Assembly: GCA_004293365.1 (NCBI GenBank)
Contig: RDYN01000018.1
Coordinates: 42,764-106,763 of the forward strand
Source: Oscillatoriales cyanobacterium
Lineage (GTDB): Bacteria > Cyanobacteriota > Cyanobacteriia > Cyanobacteriales > Microcoleaceae
Direction: 5' to 3'
DNA length: 64,000 nucleotides
The translations under genes were made by a program, and so were the position numbers. The notes below the pieces were generated by a model. That model did no database searches and had not been told where the DNA came from. It worked only from the letters and a program-made list of their open reading frames with translations. Position 1 is the stretch's first letter. Each line of letters opens with the position of its first letter. Positions 26,728-35,409 of this stretch are shown here, piece by piece.

Positions 26728-27972
26728 CTACAGTATGGCGATCGCCCCTACCAACCGATCGATCTCCGCCTCAGTGGTAAAATAGTGAACGCAAGCCCGC
26801 ACGCAGTCAGGATTCAGAATTGTCCTTACCATAATTCCCTGTTTCTCCAACAAACCAACTAACTGATTGTGTGGCATCCCATTAGTCAATCGAAAAGAAA
26901 CTAAACCCGCTTCCGGCGCTGATTTCCGCAAACATTCTACATGACTTATTTCCGACAAACGCTGCCAAAGATACTTGCTCAAACGACAAATTTCTGCATA
27001 TCTTTGCTCGATCGCACCCCATTCGTGTTGCAGGGCGATCGCACTTCGCAAACCAGAATACAAAGGATAAGCCGAAGTCGCAATCTCGTAGCGCTGAGAT
27101 CCAGGCTTCCATCCAAGCACTTTAGCACTAGAATCCGTCACAATTCCCCGCCAACCGATAAACACTGGCTGCAAATCTACTAAAGCATCCGCACTCACAT
27201 AAAGTCCGCCCAAACCCTCCGGGCCGCACCACCATTTATGACCAGTAAAAGCATAAAAGTCAACCCCCGACTCAATCAAATTTAAAGGCAAAACCCCGAC
27301 AGATTGAGCCGCATCAACTAATACTCTGACTTTGTGATTATTCACAGGCAAATCCTCTTGTCCCTCCCCTTGATAAGGGGGGGTTAGGGGGGGTTCATTC
27401 AATACTTGCCAAGGGGGGGTTAGGGGGGGTTCATGACAGACTTTCACAATCTCAGCCAAAGGCAAAACTTGACCGGTATTCCACAAAATATGACTGATTA
27501 CCAACAAGCGAGTATTTGGCTGCAAACTATCAGCAATTACCTGCACTGGATCTCCCTCATTCAAAGTCGCCGCCAGCGGACAAACATCAACCTCAATGTT
27601 GAAACGGCGCTGTAATTCCATTACACTAGCTACAATGCCCGGATGTTCGCAATCAGAAAGCAGCAGTCGATCGCCCGCTTGCCAGTCAATGCCCCACAGC
27701 GCAATATTGCAGCCCACCGTGACATCCTCAGTCAGGGCGATGGTTTCAGCAGGTACGGCCAACTCAGATGCGATCGCCCGTCGCGTCAGCATCGCCTCCT
27801 GAACCACCCAAGCCCCCACCTCCCCCGAAAACGGCCCCCCAAGCTGCACCCGCTTGTAAGCCTCATAAATCGCCTCTAAAGCAGGCTCAGGGAGCGGCCC
27901 TTGTCCGCCGTAGTTAAAATAAGCTTTATTGGCCAAAGCTGGGAATTGTTGCCGGTGATTGTCCTTTGTCAT
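26728..27972 (-). CDS. class V aminotransferase / cysteine-desulfurase-like enzyme
   Basis: About 414 residues. PLP enzyme: FNYGGQGPLPEPALEAI at the N-terminus, ALTEDVTVGCNIALWGI, SDCEHPGIVAS, DAAQSVGVLPLNL (PLP-pyridine Asp) and the Schiff-base Lys in YAFTGHKWWCGPEGLGG. Relatives are SufS/NifS-like desulfurases and isopenicillin-epimerase-like enzymes; the substrate is uncertain. After VKVCH an insertion of about 30 residues, with EPPLTPPW and EPPLTPPYQGEG, is encoded by a GC-rich intergenic-type repeat. ATG 27,972 is preferred; an upstream ATG at 28,026 adds 18 non-conserved residues. Confidence 0.85.
   Translation of the reverse strand: MTKDNHRQQFPALANKAYFNYGGQGPLPEPALEAIYEAYKRVQLGGPFSGEVGAWVVQEAMLTRRAIASELAVPAETIALTEDVTVGCNIALWGIDWQAGDRLLLSDCEHPGIVASVMELQRRFNIEVDVCPLAATLNEGDPVQVIADSLQPNTRLLVISHILWNTGQVLPLAEIVKVCHEPPLTPPWQVLNEPPLTPPYQGEGQEDLPVNNHKVRVLVDAAQSVGVLPLNLIESGVDFYAFTGHKWWCGPEGLGGLYVSADALVDLQPVFIGWRGIVTDSSAKVLGWKPGSQRYEIATSAYPLYSGLRSAIALQHEWGAIEQRYAEICRLSKYLWQRLSEISHVECLRKSAPEAGLVSFRLTNGMPHNQLVGLLEKQGIMVRTILNPDCVRACVHYFTTEAEIDRLVGAIAIL
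27364..27435. repeat. GGGGGGTTAGGGGGGGTTCAT repeat inside a gene
   Basis: Two copies of the word AAGGGGGGGTTAGGGGGGG(TTCAT), separated by about 45 bases, read in frame within the aminotransferase gene as EPPLTPP. The same word type is an intergenic repeat in many cyanobacteria; here it has been tolerated inside a coding region. Confidence 0.8.
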
Positions 27973-28154
27973 ACTTTTCTGGGGAATTATTGATAGCCTT
28001 AATATTGCATAAATGTCGATCGTCAAAAACCTCTCTAAAAAAGGTTTCTTCCTCCTTCTTCCTCCCTCAGCATCTCTTTGGGGAATTTGTAGTGATATTT
28101 GAGGACAGTAAGTCGTCGTAAAATCTAGTTTTTGGATTCCGCCAAAATGCTCCC

Positions 28155-28200
28155 TGACTAATGACTAATGACTAATGACTAATGACCAATGACTAATGAC
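28155..28200. repeat. TGACTAA heptamer tandem repeat
   Basis: Six to seven copies of TGACTAA (one TGACCAA) stand just upstream of the RecB-like nuclease start at 28,232. A simple-sequence tract of this kind can vary in copy number and could alter promoter spacing. Confidence 0.9.
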
Positions 28201-28231
28201 TTCTAATTATTCTATGTTTTGCCAACACTAA

Positions 28232-30031
28232 ATGTTAATAACTGACAAACTCTTACTTTCCTATCAGCGATGCCATCTCCGAGCATTTTTAGACACCTGC
28301 GGAGACTGGAAACAACTAGATCCTCCCAGCGACTTTCTGCTGAAACTGATGCGCGACAGCGGGACGTACCAGCAGCAGGTTTTAGAACACGAGACTTACC
28401 AACAACCATCATATCGTAGAGGAGATTGGGAAGCTGGGGCGGCCGCTACCTTGAGTTTAATGCAGCAAGGAGTCGATCGCATTTATCGAGGAGTGCTCAT
28501 CCGGGGCGAATTCGGTAAAACCAGCGGCGCAAAAGATTCTCTGGTAGGAATTGACAGTCAATACTTCCCCGAATTTGGCGAAATTCCCGAAATTCCCCTG
28601 CATCTTTCATCCTCCACCCTTCACTCTTCAAATATTACCTTAGTCAGCCGCCCGCATTTATTAATCAAGCAGCCCGGACAATCCAAATTTGGCGATTGGA
28701 GTTATGCAACTGCGGATATTTGGCTTAGCAAGCGACCAAAATTAGACTATCAAATTATTGCAGCTTTTCACGCCCAAGTATTAGCTTCCATGCAGGAAAG
28801 AATGCCAGATCGTGCGTGGCTGATGCTACGAAAAAAAGGGCTTTGGGAAGTTAATCTCGATCGGCGGACTCCTGAGATGTTCGACATTTTAGACGACTGC
28901 ATTGAGATGATCGAAAATCGGGATAAGCCGGAGGTTTTCATTTCCCGCCAAAAGTGCAATCTTTGCGGTTGGTATACTGTCTGTCACGCCGAAGCCGAAT
29001 CTATTAAACATCTTTCACTATTGCCCGGAGTTACTGCCGGCCGCTATGCTAGACTAAAGAGTCTCGAAATTACTGATGTTGAATCTCTCGCTAATGCTAG
29101 TTCCCAATTGCTAGGTAGTTATCCAGAATTTCCCGATAAAGTGGCTTTTGATGTGGTGCGGCAAGCTCAATCTCACTTGCTCAATCAACCCCTGCTGCGA
29201 GATGAAGGAAGTTCAGAAACGGATTTTTTAACGGATTTAACCGATGTCACGGATAGAGGTTCGGCAGCGGATTCTGTAACGGATGTAACGGATGTAGGTT
29301 CGGCTGTGGCAGCGGTCAATCAGTTTATAAGAATACCAGAAAATCCAAATAATAGTTTAGTAATTCCTAAAATTGAGCTGGTAAAGAATACAGAAAATAA
29401 GCCTGCTTCACCTTCCAAGCCTGCGCCAATTCTCCGCAGCAAGCCTATTCCTTATTCTCAATCGGTGTTTTTGCCGATCGCCCCAATCGAACTCTACTTT
29501 GACATTGAAGCGGAACCCGACTTAAACTTAGATTATCTTCACGGAGTCTTAGTTGTGGACAGGTACAACAAAACTGAAAAATTTCACGGTTTCCTGGCAG
29601 AATCAGCAGCAGAGGAAGGTGCAATCTGGGAGCAATTTTTAGAATTAATGTGGGCTTATCCCATTGCTCCGATTTTCCACTTTTGCGACTACGAAGTCAA
29701 GACTTTTAAGCGGCTGGCTAAACTTTACAACACTCCAGCTTATCTGTGGAAACCGGTGCTGAAACGGTTTGTGGATATTCACAAGCAAGTGACGCAACAA
29801 GCGATTATGCCGGTGGAAAGTTACGCGCTGAAACCGATTGCGCGCTGGTTGGGTTTTGACTGGCGCGATGCTAAGGCTAATGGTGCTCAGTGTGTCTGCT
29901 GGTACGATGATTGGCTCAAAACGGGCGATCGAGATCTCTTGGAGGCGATCGTCCGCTACAATGAGGACGACTGTCGCGCTACTTATATAGTTAAAGATTG
30001 GTTGACTAATTTTTTGTTGGATCGAACATAG
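28232..30031 (+). CDS. TM0106-family RecB-like nuclease
   Basis: 599 residues. The N-terminus (MLITDKLLLSYQRCHLRAFLD) is the first Cys of a RecB/Cas4-like iron-sulfur nuclease; CNLCGWYTVCHAEA at about 245 supplies the other cysteines; a helix-hairpin-helix follows (LPGVTAGRYARLKSLEITDVESLANAS). The C-terminal third is an RNase H-like exonuclease: YFDIEAEPDLNLDYLHGV, HFCDYEVKTFKRL, YNEDDCRATYIV. The order matches TM0106-type proteins. A hydrophilic insert (DLTDVTDRGSAADSVTDVTD) separates the halves. DNA repair or processing role inferred. Confidence 0.88.
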   Translation: MLITDKLLLSYQRCHLRAFLDTCGDWKQLDPPSDFLLKLMRDSGTYQQQVLEHETYQQPSYRRGDWEAGAAATLSLMQQGVDRIYRGVLIRGEFGKTSGAKDSLVGIDSQYFPEFGEIPEIPLHLSSSTLHSSNITLVSRPHLLIKQPGQSKFGDWSYATADIWLSKRPKLDYQIIAAFHAQVLASMQERMPDRAWLMLRKKGLWEVNLDRRTPEMFDILDDCIEMIENRDKPEVFISRQKCNLCGWYTVCHAEAESIKHLSLLPGVTAGRYARLKSLEITDVESLANASSQLLGSYPEFPDKVAFDVVRQAQSHLLNQPLLRDEGSSETDFLTDLTDVTDRGSAADSVTDVTDVGSAVAAVNQFIRIPENPNNSLVIPKIELVKNTENKPASPSKPAPILRSKPIPYSQSVFLPIAPIELYFDIEAEPDLNLDYLHGVLVVDRYNKTEKFHGFLAESAAEEGAIWEQFLELMWAYPIAPIFHFCDYEVKTFKRLAKLYNTPAYLWKPVLKRFVDIHKQVTQQAIMPVESYALKPIARWLGFDWRDAKANGAQCVCWYDDWLKTGDRDLLEAIVRYNEDDCRATYIVKDWLTNFLLDRT

Positions 30032-30131
30032 TTGATAGTTAAATGGGAAGGTTGACGCTTGTTAGACAGGATTTAACGCTCCAAAAGCGCCATAAATTTC
30101 GCGGTTGTCCGATAGTCCGACAGGGGTTAAA

Positions 30132-30413
30132 AACCCCTGTCTCATAGCGAAAGTCCTCTAAAAGAGGACTAAGATTACTCACATTTTTGGTCACATTCCA
30201 CCGACAACAATTTATGTCAAATTCCACAGTCGGTTTTAACCGACTTTCGCTATGAGGTCGGGTTTAAACCCCTGCTGTCTCATAGCGAAAGTCCTCTAAA
30301 AGAAAACTAAGATTCCTCACGTTTTTCGTCAGATTCCACCGACAATTTATGTCAAATTCCACAGTCGTCTTCAGACGACTTTCGCTATGAGGCAGGGGTT
30401 TAAACCCCTGCCG
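30132..30413. repeat. two tandem ~148-bp copies of a palindrome-rich repeat
   Basis: Copy A (30,132-30,275) and copy B (30,279-30,413) share TCATAGCGAAAGTCCTCTAA, CATTCCACCGACAA, TTTATGTCAAATTCCACAGT and ACTTTCGCTATGAGG. Each is itself a large hairpin with TCATAGCGAAAGT at one end and ACTTTCGCTATGA at the other, plus GGGGTTTAAACCCC words. It fills the gap 30,032-30,462; no gene is present. Confidence 0.85.
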
Positions 30414-30462
30414 GACCTTGGGTAAACACGCGCTAGAATTAAACCATTAATTATTAAGTAAA

Positions 30463-31590
30463 ATGCGAAATTTAGCAAAAGCAACTATATTTATTGCCTG
30501 TTTTTTGATAGCCGCAACAGTTGCTATCTCGCTCCACCTGTCAGCCCAGTCTTTCGCTGTAACTAAAATAGATTTTATTGGGAGAGCAATATTTCCAACA
30601 GGTTCTCCGTTGCAAGGAACGGAAATTGGCGGGCTTTCGGCAATTACCTATGATGCCGATAAACAAGTTTATTATGCCATTTCTGACGATCGCAGCAGCA
30701 AGGCTCCGGCTCGCTTTTATTCTCTAAAAATTAACTTGGCATCTGGTAAACTGGAAAAAGAAAAGATTGAATTTACTGGTGTGACGACTTTATTGGATGA
30801 AAACGGTAAAAGTTTTCCCGAATTAAGTTTAGATCCAGAAGGGATAGCTTTTACGGGCAAGAGCGTGTTTGTTTCTTCCGAGGGAGATGTCGATCGCCAA
30901 ATCGCTCCTTTCATCAAAGAATTCTCCCTGGATGGTAAACTGCTGAAAACGCTTTTAATTCCTGACCTATTTTTGCCCGATGCCAAAGGCACCAAAGGCA
31001 TCCGCAACAATCTCGCCTTTGAAAGTTTGACTTTAACTGGCGATCGCAAATACCTATTCACCGCCACCGAAAACGCTACAGTTCAAGATGGCGCCGTAAC
31101 TTCCCTGGAAAAAGGCAGCCCGTGCCGGATTTTGCGGTACGATGCGGTCAGCGGCAATCCAGATGCCTCTTTTCTCTACATCACCGAAGCGCTACCCGCC
31201 GGCGCGAATCCTGTGGGAAAATTAACTAGCAACGGTTTAGTGGATTTATTGGCGATCGACGACAAGCGCTTGATCAGTTTAGAGCGCGCTTTCTCCCTGG
31301 AAACCGGCACGACGATCAGAATTTTTGAGATTTCCTTGGAAAAAGCCGATCGCATTGAAGCAATCGCAAGCCTCAAAAGCCTTATCAGCGAGGTTTCTCC
31401 CGCTCAAAAACGGCTGCTGCTGGATTTGGAAACCCTGAAAATCCCCCTAGACAACATTGAGGGCTTGACATTTGGCCCCGATTTAGCCGATGGTAGCAGA
31501 GGTCTGATTTTGGTGAGCGACAACAACTTCAGTCCCCTGCAAGAGACTCAGATTTTGGGCTTCCAAATAAAAGTTCAAAAAACCTCTTGA
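30463..31590 (+). CDS. exported phytase-like esterase family protein
   Basis: 375 residues. An N-terminal membrane segment or signal (ATIFIACFLIAATVAISLHL) precedes an esterase-like phytase domain: GTEIGGLSAITYDADKQVYYAISDDRS, LDPEGIAFTGKSVFVSSEGD, NNLAFESLTLTGDRKYLFTATE and NIEGLTFGPDLADGSRGLILVSDNN. This beta-propeller family is found in secreted proteins; true phytase activity is unproven. Its TGA overlaps the -35 box of the tRNA-Asp promoter. Confidence 0.9.
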   Translation: MRNLAKATIFIACFLIAATVAISLHLSAQSFAVTKIDFIGRAIFPTGSPLQGTEIGGLSAITYDADKQVYYAISDDRSSKAPARFYSLKINLASGKLEKEKIEFTGVTTLLDENGKSFPELSLDPEGIAFTGKSVFVSSEGDVDRQIAPFIKEFSLDGKLLKTLLIPDLFLPDAKGTKGIRNNLAFESLTLTGDRKYLFTATENATVQDGAVTSLEKGSPCRILRYDAVSGNPDASFLYITEALPAGANPVGKLTSNGLVDLLAIDDKRLISLERAFSLETGTTIRIFEISLEKADRIEAIASLKSLISEVSPAQKRLLLDLETLKIPLDNIEGLTFGPDLADGSRGLILVSDNNFSPLQETQILGFQIKVQKTS

Positions 31591-31615
31591 CAAACGGTGC
31601 AGTTATCTGCATAAT
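31587..31615 (+). promoter_or_regulatory. promoter of tRNA-Asp
   Basis: TTGACA at 31,587-31,592 and CATAAT at 31,610-31,615, spaced by 17 bases, 31 bases before the first tRNA base. It is a good sigma-70-type match. Confidence 0.75.
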
Positions 31616-31646
31616 AGAAATTGTGCCTGAAACAAAGGCAAAACGA

Positions 31647-31720
31647 GGGACAGTAGTTCAATTGGTTAGAGCACCGCCCTGTCACGGCGGAAGTTGCGGG
31701 TTCGAGCCCCGTCTGTCCCG
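31647..31720 (+). tRNA. tRNA-Asp (GTC)
   Basis: 74 bases. Acceptor stem GGGACAG/CTGTCCC with discriminator G, D-loop TTCAATTGGTTAGA, anticodon stem-loop CCGCC-CTGTCAC-GGCGG with anticodon GTC, and T-arm GCGGG-TTCGAGC-CCCGT. CCA is not encoded. The 3' part from 31,675 is shared with the attR copy, so the integrated element restores the gene on insertion. Confidence 0.97.
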
Positions 31721-31723
31721 TTC
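31675..31723 (+). repeat. attL core: 49-bp direct repeat within tRNA-Asp
   Basis: CGCCCTGTCACGGCGGAAGT onward to GTCCCGTTC is identical at 31,675-31,723 and 59,366-59,414; bases on both sides differ. It covers the anticodon arm to just past the 3' end of the tRNA, the usual target of tyrosine integrases. The distance core to core is 27,691 bp. Confidence 0.95.
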
Positions 31724-31803
31724 ATAGCTGGTAAGAATCCCAGCAGTTTGATAGATTAGTAGGATCTACCGCAACTTAAATTTGCGCTGGAATTCCGCTA
31801 AAA

Positions 31804-32913
31804 ATGAATATTAAGCCATCGAAAGATAGACAAGGCGTCCGCCTGCAATTCACTGTTGAGGGTGTTTCGTTTTCCTTCGCCCCTTTGAAAGGGGGTAAAT
31901 GGGAAAATAAGCGCGATCGGCAATTGGTCGCAGCTATTGCTACAAGAATTGAAAATGATGTTCTTGCTGGGCATTTTGATTCGTCATTAGAAAAGTATCG
32001 GCATAAAAGTAGCGCTGAAATTCCGCTAGCCAAAGGAGGACGGAAGTTAAAATGGCTCGACATTTGGGACAAGTGGGTTTTCTCCCTTGATCTGCCAAAT
32101 TCTACCGCAGCCGATCACTATGCCTGTGTACGAGCTATGCTTGTCAAGGCAAAAAATCCCTCGCTCGATAATATTGAATGGCTTCAATTTAGCAAGCTAG
32201 CTGCCAGTACCTTTAACCGCCGATTATCGATGCTGCGATCGTGCCTGCTGTGGGCCGTAGAAGAAGGCTTTGTTGAGCCAGTGGATAATCCCTTGAAGAA
32301 GGTTCGCTCCCGCATTACCACCGAAGATGAACGACGGCGATCGGACAAGAAAAAAGCGCCATTGTCAGACGCTGAAATCGAAAAAATATTAGATCATGTC
32401 GATCGGGTCTATGTCACTTACGCACCGTTTGTGCGATTTTTACTTTTTTCGGGAGTGAGGACTGGGGAAGCTGTCGGGTTAACTTGGGACAGTGTTGATT
32501 TAGAAAAGCGCTTGATTTTTATCAGGCAGTCGGTGTCTCGGCAGCGGGGGAAATACCAGAAAATTTGTAAATCTCCTAAGACCAAAGAATCTGTCCGCAC
32601 TTTGAAGATGTCCGATCGTGTCTTTGTTCTCTTTAGCTCAATAATTACCGAGAATGCTTGTGGTCTAATTTTTAAAAGCCCCAAGGGGCAAATTATAGAT
32701 CATGGCAATTTTCGTTCTCAATGTTGGATGCCCACATTATTGTTTTTAGATATTCCTTACAGAAAGCCCTACGCTACGCGACACACTCTTCTGAGTCAAG
32801 CTCTCGAAAGTGGCTTGTCGGTGCCACAAGTTGCTCAAATTGCTGGGCATCGCGACGGTAAGATGATCCTTCAGCACTACGGCCACGTTATAAATCAGCC
32901 ACAATTGCCTTAG
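31804..32913 (+). CDS. int: tyrosine-type site-specific integrase
   Basis: 369 residues. The N-terminal arm-binding part (to about 80) and SAM-like domain (about 90-170) are followed by the catalytic domain: Arg in LLFSGVRTGEAVGLTWDSV, the K-strand SVSRQRGKYQ, HxxR-region ATRHTLLSQALESG, the second His in QIAGHRDGKM and nucleophile Tyr in ILQHYGHV. It recombines the tRNA core with the element's attachment site. It lies 80 bases inside attL, reading inward. ATG start at 31,804. Confidence 0.95.
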   Translation: MNIKPSKDRQGVRLQFTVEGVSFSFAPLKGGKWENKRDRQLVAAIATRIENDVLAGHFDSSLEKYRHKSSAEIPLAKGGRKLKWLDIWDKWVFSLDLPNSTAADHYACVRAMLVKAKNPSLDNIEWLQFSKLAASTFNRRLSMLRSCLLWAVEEGFVEPVDNPLKKVRSRITTEDERRRSDKKKAPLSDAEIEKILDHVDRVYVTYAPFVRFLLFSGVRTGEAVGLTWDSVDLEKRLIFIRQSVSRQRGKYQKICKSPKTKESVRTLKMSDRVFVLFSSIITENACGLIFKSPKGQIIDHGNFRSQCWMPTLLFLDIPYRKPYATRHTLLSQALESGLSVPQVAQIAGHRDGKMILQHYGHVINQPQLP

Positions 32914-33353
32914 TGATAGTTAACCGAGAGTGGAATTGACTTGATGCCGGATTTTGCGATCGCCTCCATGCGATCGCAAAATCTTTGCCATCCCGAGAAA
33001 TTTTTGAGCACGATGCACCCAGCACTTCCTGGCGCATTGGCATCGAAGTGAATCCCTAGCTCACTTCTGGTATCACCCAAGCTTGACACTGGATCCGGTG
33101 TGATGTGAAAGAAAAATCCTTCTATTCCTCGTGTCGGCAGCCAGTAGGGAGTTGTGGGGATTCTGTAGTCAAAGCCTGCTGGAATCGGCCCTTTTCCCCT
33201 TGCCCATTCATCGCCCGGCTGCTGCCATTGCTGGCAACCCGAAGTTGCTATGTAGTCAATATATTGTCCGTCGCGATAAACTAATTTCAAGCTGCCGTAA
33301 ATCAGGTCACTGGACGCAGTTAGCGGCATCGTAAAGGCGAGTGAATGGCTCAC
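32910..33353 (-). CDS. L,D-transpeptidase (YkuD-type) family protein
   Basis: 147 residues. The C-terminal half has the YkuD signature: LGIHFDANAPGSAGCIVLKN, i.e. His and, twelve residues on, catalytic Cys in SAGC. No signal peptide is visible. Family members cross-link or edit peptidoglycan. As the last gene of the leftward operon, after a holin-like protein, it could act on the wall during release or entry, by analogy with phage lysis modules. Its end overlaps the end of int by 4 bases (convergent). Confidence 0.78.
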   Translation of the reverse strand: MSHSLAFTMPLTASSDLIYGSLKLVYRDGQYIDYIATSGCQQWQQPGDEWARGKGPIPAGFDYRIPTTPYWLPTRGIEGFFFHITPDPVSSLGDTRSELGIHFDANAPGSAGCIVLKNFSGWQRFCDRMEAIAKSGIKSIPLSVNYH

Positions 33354-33364
33354 GTGAGACTCCG

Positions 33365-33547
33365 TTATTTTTGCAGGGGTGACGGAGCCAAAAAAGCTCC
33401 TATGACGGCAATTATTGTAATTATTAATTCAATTAAGCTTGGTGGAATTGGCTGCGCCTCTAATATTACAATTATCAGTCCTAGACAAGAAACGAAAGCG
33501 CAAAGACATATACAAAACAATGCAATACGTAGTGAGATTTTGTCCAT
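33365..33547 (-). CDS. small two-helix membrane protein, holin-like
   Basis: 60 residues: MDKISLRIALFCICLCAFV... with two hydrophobic helices (about 8-28 and 34-54) and a short charged tail. Size and topology fit holins, but no family is recognised. The start is the ATG sharing one base with the TAA of the upstream gene (TAATG). The next gene downstream encodes a wall enzyme, which supports but does not prove a lysis role. Confidence 0.6.
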   Translation of the reverse strand: MDKISLRIALFCICLCAFVSCLGLIIVILEAQPIPPSLIELIITIIAVIGAFLAPSPLQK

Positions 33548-33849
33548 TAGTCTTTCCTGTTCTGGAATGTAATTTTGGAAACCCAATCGAGAATTTGAGC
33601 TATTTGTTCCCCTTGGAACTTCACCTGTTGAGCTTGCAATTTCATTTGCTGCGCCATGTGTTCCCGTTGTTTAACTGCTTCCTTTATCTCTATTTCCCTT
33701 AATCGAATTTCTTCTAAGTGTTCTTTTCTTTGCTGTTTTCTGGCTTGCCAGAAACTTATTGACAATCCAAGAAAAGCGACGATTAGCCCAAGGGAAGCAA
33801 TTACAGTGGTAGCAATATCTGCCTTGATTAGGTCAACGAGCTTCTGCAT
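33547..33849 (-). CDS. membrane-anchored coiled-coil protein
   Basis: 100 residues. One N-terminal transmembrane helix (TTVIASLGLIVAFLGLSISFW) is followed by a long Glu/Lys/Gln-rich coiled coil (residues 35-85). It could be a spanin-like or scaffold protein next to the holin-like gene; function not known. Its start overlaps the end of the upstream gene by 17 bases. Confidence 0.65.
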   Translation of the reverse strand: MQKLVDLIKADIATTVIASLGLIVAFLGLSISFWQARKQQRKEHLEEIRLREIEIKEAVKQREHMAQQMKLQAQQVKFQGEQIAQILDWVSKITFQNRKD

Positions 33850-34210
33850 TTTGTCTCACGCTAGCAAGAGTCAAATATTCTTTTAAGATTACTGTTGTAT
33901 CAAGGAAAAGTAGGACTGCTGTAGGTACTGACTTCACCAGTTCTTCATCTATCTGAAGAAATCTCGGAGGCGTTGAGCAAAGGGCCCCATTCCATGTAAA
34001 TGGGTAATATTTGTCTTTTTTGCCATCGTAAACCCCCCATCTTCTTAGTCCAAAGGGTTTAGCCTGCCAGTGCACTAAGCAAAAATTGCCTGCGAGACGG
34101 AATTTGTTAATTATTGGGTTGAAATCCATCTTTAGCTCGAAGTCTGGGAGGTGTGGGTATGTTAGTCTCACCTGCCCTTTCACTGTTTCTGCAATTACAA
34201 TTGGCGTCAT
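33833..34210 (-). CDS. unknown protein of the leftward operon
   Basis: 125 residues, no domain recognised. It begins MTPIVIAETVKGQVRLTYPHLPDF and has mixed strand-rich sequence, with WGVYDGKKDKYYPFTWNG in the middle. Overlapping stop and start with the next gene show that it belongs to the operon. It may be a virion or host-interaction protein; unproven. Confidence 0.65.
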   Translation of the reverse strand: MTPIVIAETVKGQVRLTYPHLPDFELKMDFNPIINKFRLAGNFCLVHWQAKPFGLRRWGVYDGKKDKYYPFTWNGALCSTPPRFLQIDEELVKSVPTAVLLFLDTTVILKEYLTLASVRQNAEAR

Positions 34211-34278
34211 TTTTCTTGCCGACTATATTAATTCAAAGATGGCAAAATCCGTATTTCACCATCTTTTGACTGGAAGGG

Positions 34279-34482
34279 TTACGCGGCTGGTTGTTCGACC
34301 GGCTCTGCTGGGATATCGATTTGCTCGTTGACCTGACTGGTTAGGTTTTGTAGGGCCATGATGGCTTCGTTAAGCGAGACTTCGTTTTGTCCAGAGCCTC
34401 CAGTCCTTTCGTCAATTTGCTTTGTGTAATTAAAGTTGGCCGTAATTGCGGCTAGAACCACTTGTGCGAATCTTGGATCCAT
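34279..34482 (-). CDS. small unknown protein of the leftward operon
   Basis: 67 residues: MDPRFAQVVLAAITANFNYT then a helical Gln/Asn/Glu-rich part ending EPVEQPAA. No family recognised. About 70-90 bases separate it from its neighbours on both sides. Confidence 0.6.
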   Translation of the reverse strand: MDPRFAQVVLAAITANFNYTKQIDERTGGSGQNEVSLNEAIMALQNLTSQVNEQIDIPAEPVEQPAA

Positions 34483-34572
34483 GAGTTTTATTGGTTGGTT
34501 GATTGTTTGCTTGACTAGCTATTGAACGTATCTTTTACAGGTCAACTAGCTTTGTTTATCCTAAGACATCTT

Positions 34573-34992
34573 TTATGGATTGTCTACTAAGTTTTCGAGT
34601 TGTTCGGTAATATCTTCCAATTGTCCGATAACACCTTCAATGCTTGGAATACTATTGTCACTAACGGCGATAATCCGACAATGAAACCCTGTTGAGGGGT
34701 TGATTAGCAGGCGCATTGAGAATAGGTCGTTTCGATAGCGAAAGTTTGGAATCCGAACGAAGTCGATCGTGTTTATCGAGCCCTGAAAAGCGCACAATCG
34801 TTCGACTAATGGCGTTTCTTGTATTCGAGAAAATAAAGCTACCGCTACCTCGACAAATTCCCCTGTTTCCACATATTCACCCGTGTCATCGGACTGGAAC
34901 ACCAAGAACAAGGTGTTCAGCGGGAACCAGTCTGTGTAAACCGGAGTCGCGGTGATAATTTGCGTGTCTAGAACAACAGTAAGTGCAGGCAT
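34573..34992 (-). CDS. unknown protein of the leftward operon (beta-rich)
   Basis: 139 residues. It starts MPALTVVLDTQIITATPVY and has alternating hydrophobic strands (LFLVFQSDDTGEYVETGEFVEVAVALF, FHCRIIAVSD), ending in an acidic amphipathic helix (GQLEDITEQLENLVD). Its ATG directly follows the stop of the upstream gene. The strand pattern would suit a virion surface protein; no homolog is recalled. Confidence 0.65.
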   Translation of the reverse strand: MPALTVVLDTQIITATPVYTDWFPLNTLFLVFQSDDTGEYVETGEFVEVAVALFSRIQETPLVERLCAFQGSINTIDFVRIPNFRYRNDLFSMRLLINPSTGFHCRIIAVSDNSIPSIEGVIGQLEDITEQLENLVDNP

Positions 34993-35409
34993 TTAGCCAT
35001 AGTTTTCGCCGTGATAGGTCAAGCTCAAAGGGGACTTTGGCGATAAGAATGCGCTAGTAGAAGTGTAATCATACACCTCTTTTATTTGTTCGATTTGATT
35101 GTTGTCCCCTGGCGCGTAAGGGACGACAATCTTAAAGTTACTCTCGCCAGTCTTGTTGTCGGGTGAACCGAAACACGCGGAGATATGACGCGGTTCCGCA
35201 TTGCCAAGGCGGTCAATCGTTGGGTTGTTGGTTGCCACTTGACGGGCTAAGAGCGAGGGTGTTAAGGGAGTTAATTCGTCGCCATTCTCATCGTAATATT
35301 GCCTTTGGTTAATTAAAGCATCCTCTAAGTTATCCTGAGTGTATCGAATTTTTAAATCTCTACCCCTGACCGTCTTAAAGGTCTTAATTGTTTCGGCGCT
35401 AGTCGGCAT
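34993..35409 (-). CDS. unknown protein of the leftward operon
   Basis: 138 residues, soluble, no recognised domain; it contains GRDLKIRYTQDNLEDALI and a C-terminal LSPKSPLSLTYHGENYG. The 5' end overlaps the previous gene by 11 bases and the 3' end abuts the next. Confidence 0.65.
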   Translation of the reverse strand: MPTSAETIKTFKTVRGRDLKIRYTQDNLEDALINQRQYYDENGDELTPLTPSLLARQVATNNPTIDRLGNAEPRHISACFGSPDNKTGESNFKIVVPYAPGDNNQIEQIKEVYDYTSTSAFLSPKSPLSLTYHGENYG

